Shown here piece by piece: positions 13,964 to 14,371 of a stretch of 14,371 nt of DNA. This stretch comes from Nitrospirota bacterium. GTDB taxonomy: Bacteria > Nitrospirota > Leptospirillia > Leptospirillales > Leptospirillaceae. A program made the translations under genes and the position numbers. Below the pieces are notes generated by a model. It was not told the DNA's origin. It saw only the letters and a program-made list of their open reading frames with translations, and searched no databases. Where the stretch lies: the NCBI GenBank assembly GCA_021828525.1, contig JAJZGM010000012.1, positions 1 through 14,371 on the forward strand, given 5' to 3'. Position 1 is the stretch's first letter, and the number at the start of each line of letters is the position of its first letter.

Positions 13964-14371
13964 TTTAGTGATTTTTCCAAGTTTGACAATTCTTTGAGTG
14001 TCTTTTTCACCTGGGAGAGCTGCTGAAGGAGAAGAGTCCGGTCTCTCCGGAGTCTGGAGGACTCCTGGGCGTCGGCAAGAAGTCTTTGGGAGGCTTCCTT
14101 GAGCTCATAGGGAGTTTTTTCTCCGTTGAGCGTTCCCAGCAGATTCTGGCCTTCGTGGCGTTCGGTGGGTCCCAGGTGCAGGTCTGCCAGGGCCCAGGCA
14201 AATACGAGCCTGTCACGCACAGCGGGCGAAATTGCCGACAGGGAAGAGCGCTGCTTTAAGAGGGCCCGTGCCGCCTTGTAGTATCCCTTTGAAAAGAGGT
14301 AGGACATGCCCCCGAAATACTGGGCATCGTGATGGCTGAGTTCGGCGATGGCGAAGGGAGGGAGGATGATG
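13960..14371 (-). CDS. QseG/YfhG-like protein, 5' end beyond the window
   Basis: The minus-strand frame is open from the right edge to a stop at 13960, so the true start is outside. The ATG at 14307 is internal, because the protein-like reading continues upstream (ELSHHDAQYFGGMSYLF). About 136 residues are visible: a helical, TPR-like part (YFGGMSYLFSKGYYKAARAL), then a C-terminal coiled coil (RRDRTLLLQQLSQVKKTLKE, ending LSNLEKSLK). In enterobacteria the glrR (qseF) activator gene is preceded by a lipoprotein gene, qseG/yfhG, whose product also ends in a coiled coil. The position, overlap with the regulator and tail suggest a similar protein. This is an inference, since the signal peptide is not visible. 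Confidence 0.55.
   Translation of the reverse strand, partial: IILPPFAIAELSHHDAQYFGGMSYLFSKGYYKAARALLKQRSSLSAISPAVRDRLVFAWALADLHLGPTERHEGQNLLGTLNGEKTPYELKEASQRLLADAQESSRLRRDRTLLLQQLSQVKKTLKELSNLEKSLK

Overview
The window comes from a GC-rich, motile Gram-negative bacterium. It holds 15 protein genes, two of them cut by the window edges. There are no rRNA or tRNA genes, insertion sequences, CRISPR arrays or convincing intrinsic terminators. The cytoplasmic chemotaxis proteins, the sigma-28-like promoter and the lipoprotein/NtrC-type gene content would suit Nitrospirota (for example Leptospirillum) or a deltaproteobacterial relative. This assignment is a guess from gene content and base composition.

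Layout, left to right. On the minus strand, hisS (histidyl-tRNA synthetase) starts at 1014 and runs off the left edge. Divergent from it, on the plus strand, is a tightly linked pair: an Rsm22/METTL17-family methyltransferase-like protein (1110-2237) and a LigB/extradiol-dioxygenase-fold protein (2238-3032) that appears to have lost metal ligands. A gene-free stretch of about 400 bp (3033-3440) ends in a sigma-28 (FliA)-like promoter. This promoter precedes a four-gene chemotaxis cluster: a soluble PAS-containing receptor (3441-4550), an ODP-type diiron protein of the flavodiiron/metallo-beta-lactamase fold (4613-5362), a very short soluble receptor with no sensor domain (5413-6054), and CheV (6111-7097).

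Convergent to these, a minus-strand operon runs from 9404 down to 7119: a 97-residue unknown protein, a PAP2-family membrane phosphatase, RlmN (rRNA/tRNA m2A methyltransferase), and a 105-residue three-helix membrane protein. A short divergent promoter region (9405-9507) separates it from a plus-strand membrane/envelope operon: a CPA-type cation/proton antiporter, a lipoprotein of unknown function, and a TSUP (TauE/SafE) anion transporter. The right end is a minus-strand pair: an upstream gene cut by the window edge, whose product has a coiled-coil tail resembling QseG/YfhG, overlapping an NtrC-type response regulator. This suggests a GlrK-QseG-GlrR-like envelope-stress system.

The most interesting unit is the chemotaxis cluster. 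The ODP family was described as an oxygen/iron-binding diiron sensor that works with a receptor lacking its own sensory domain. Here an ODP lies directly before such a receptor and is flanked by a PAS receptor and CheV, all behind a flagellar-type promoter. The proposed reading is a self-contained cytoplasmic O2/Fe/redox input module for chemotaxis. Secondary points of interest are the NtrC-type regulator with GSFTSA in place of GAFTGA, and the degenerate extradiol-dioxygenase-like protein next to the Rsm22 homologue.
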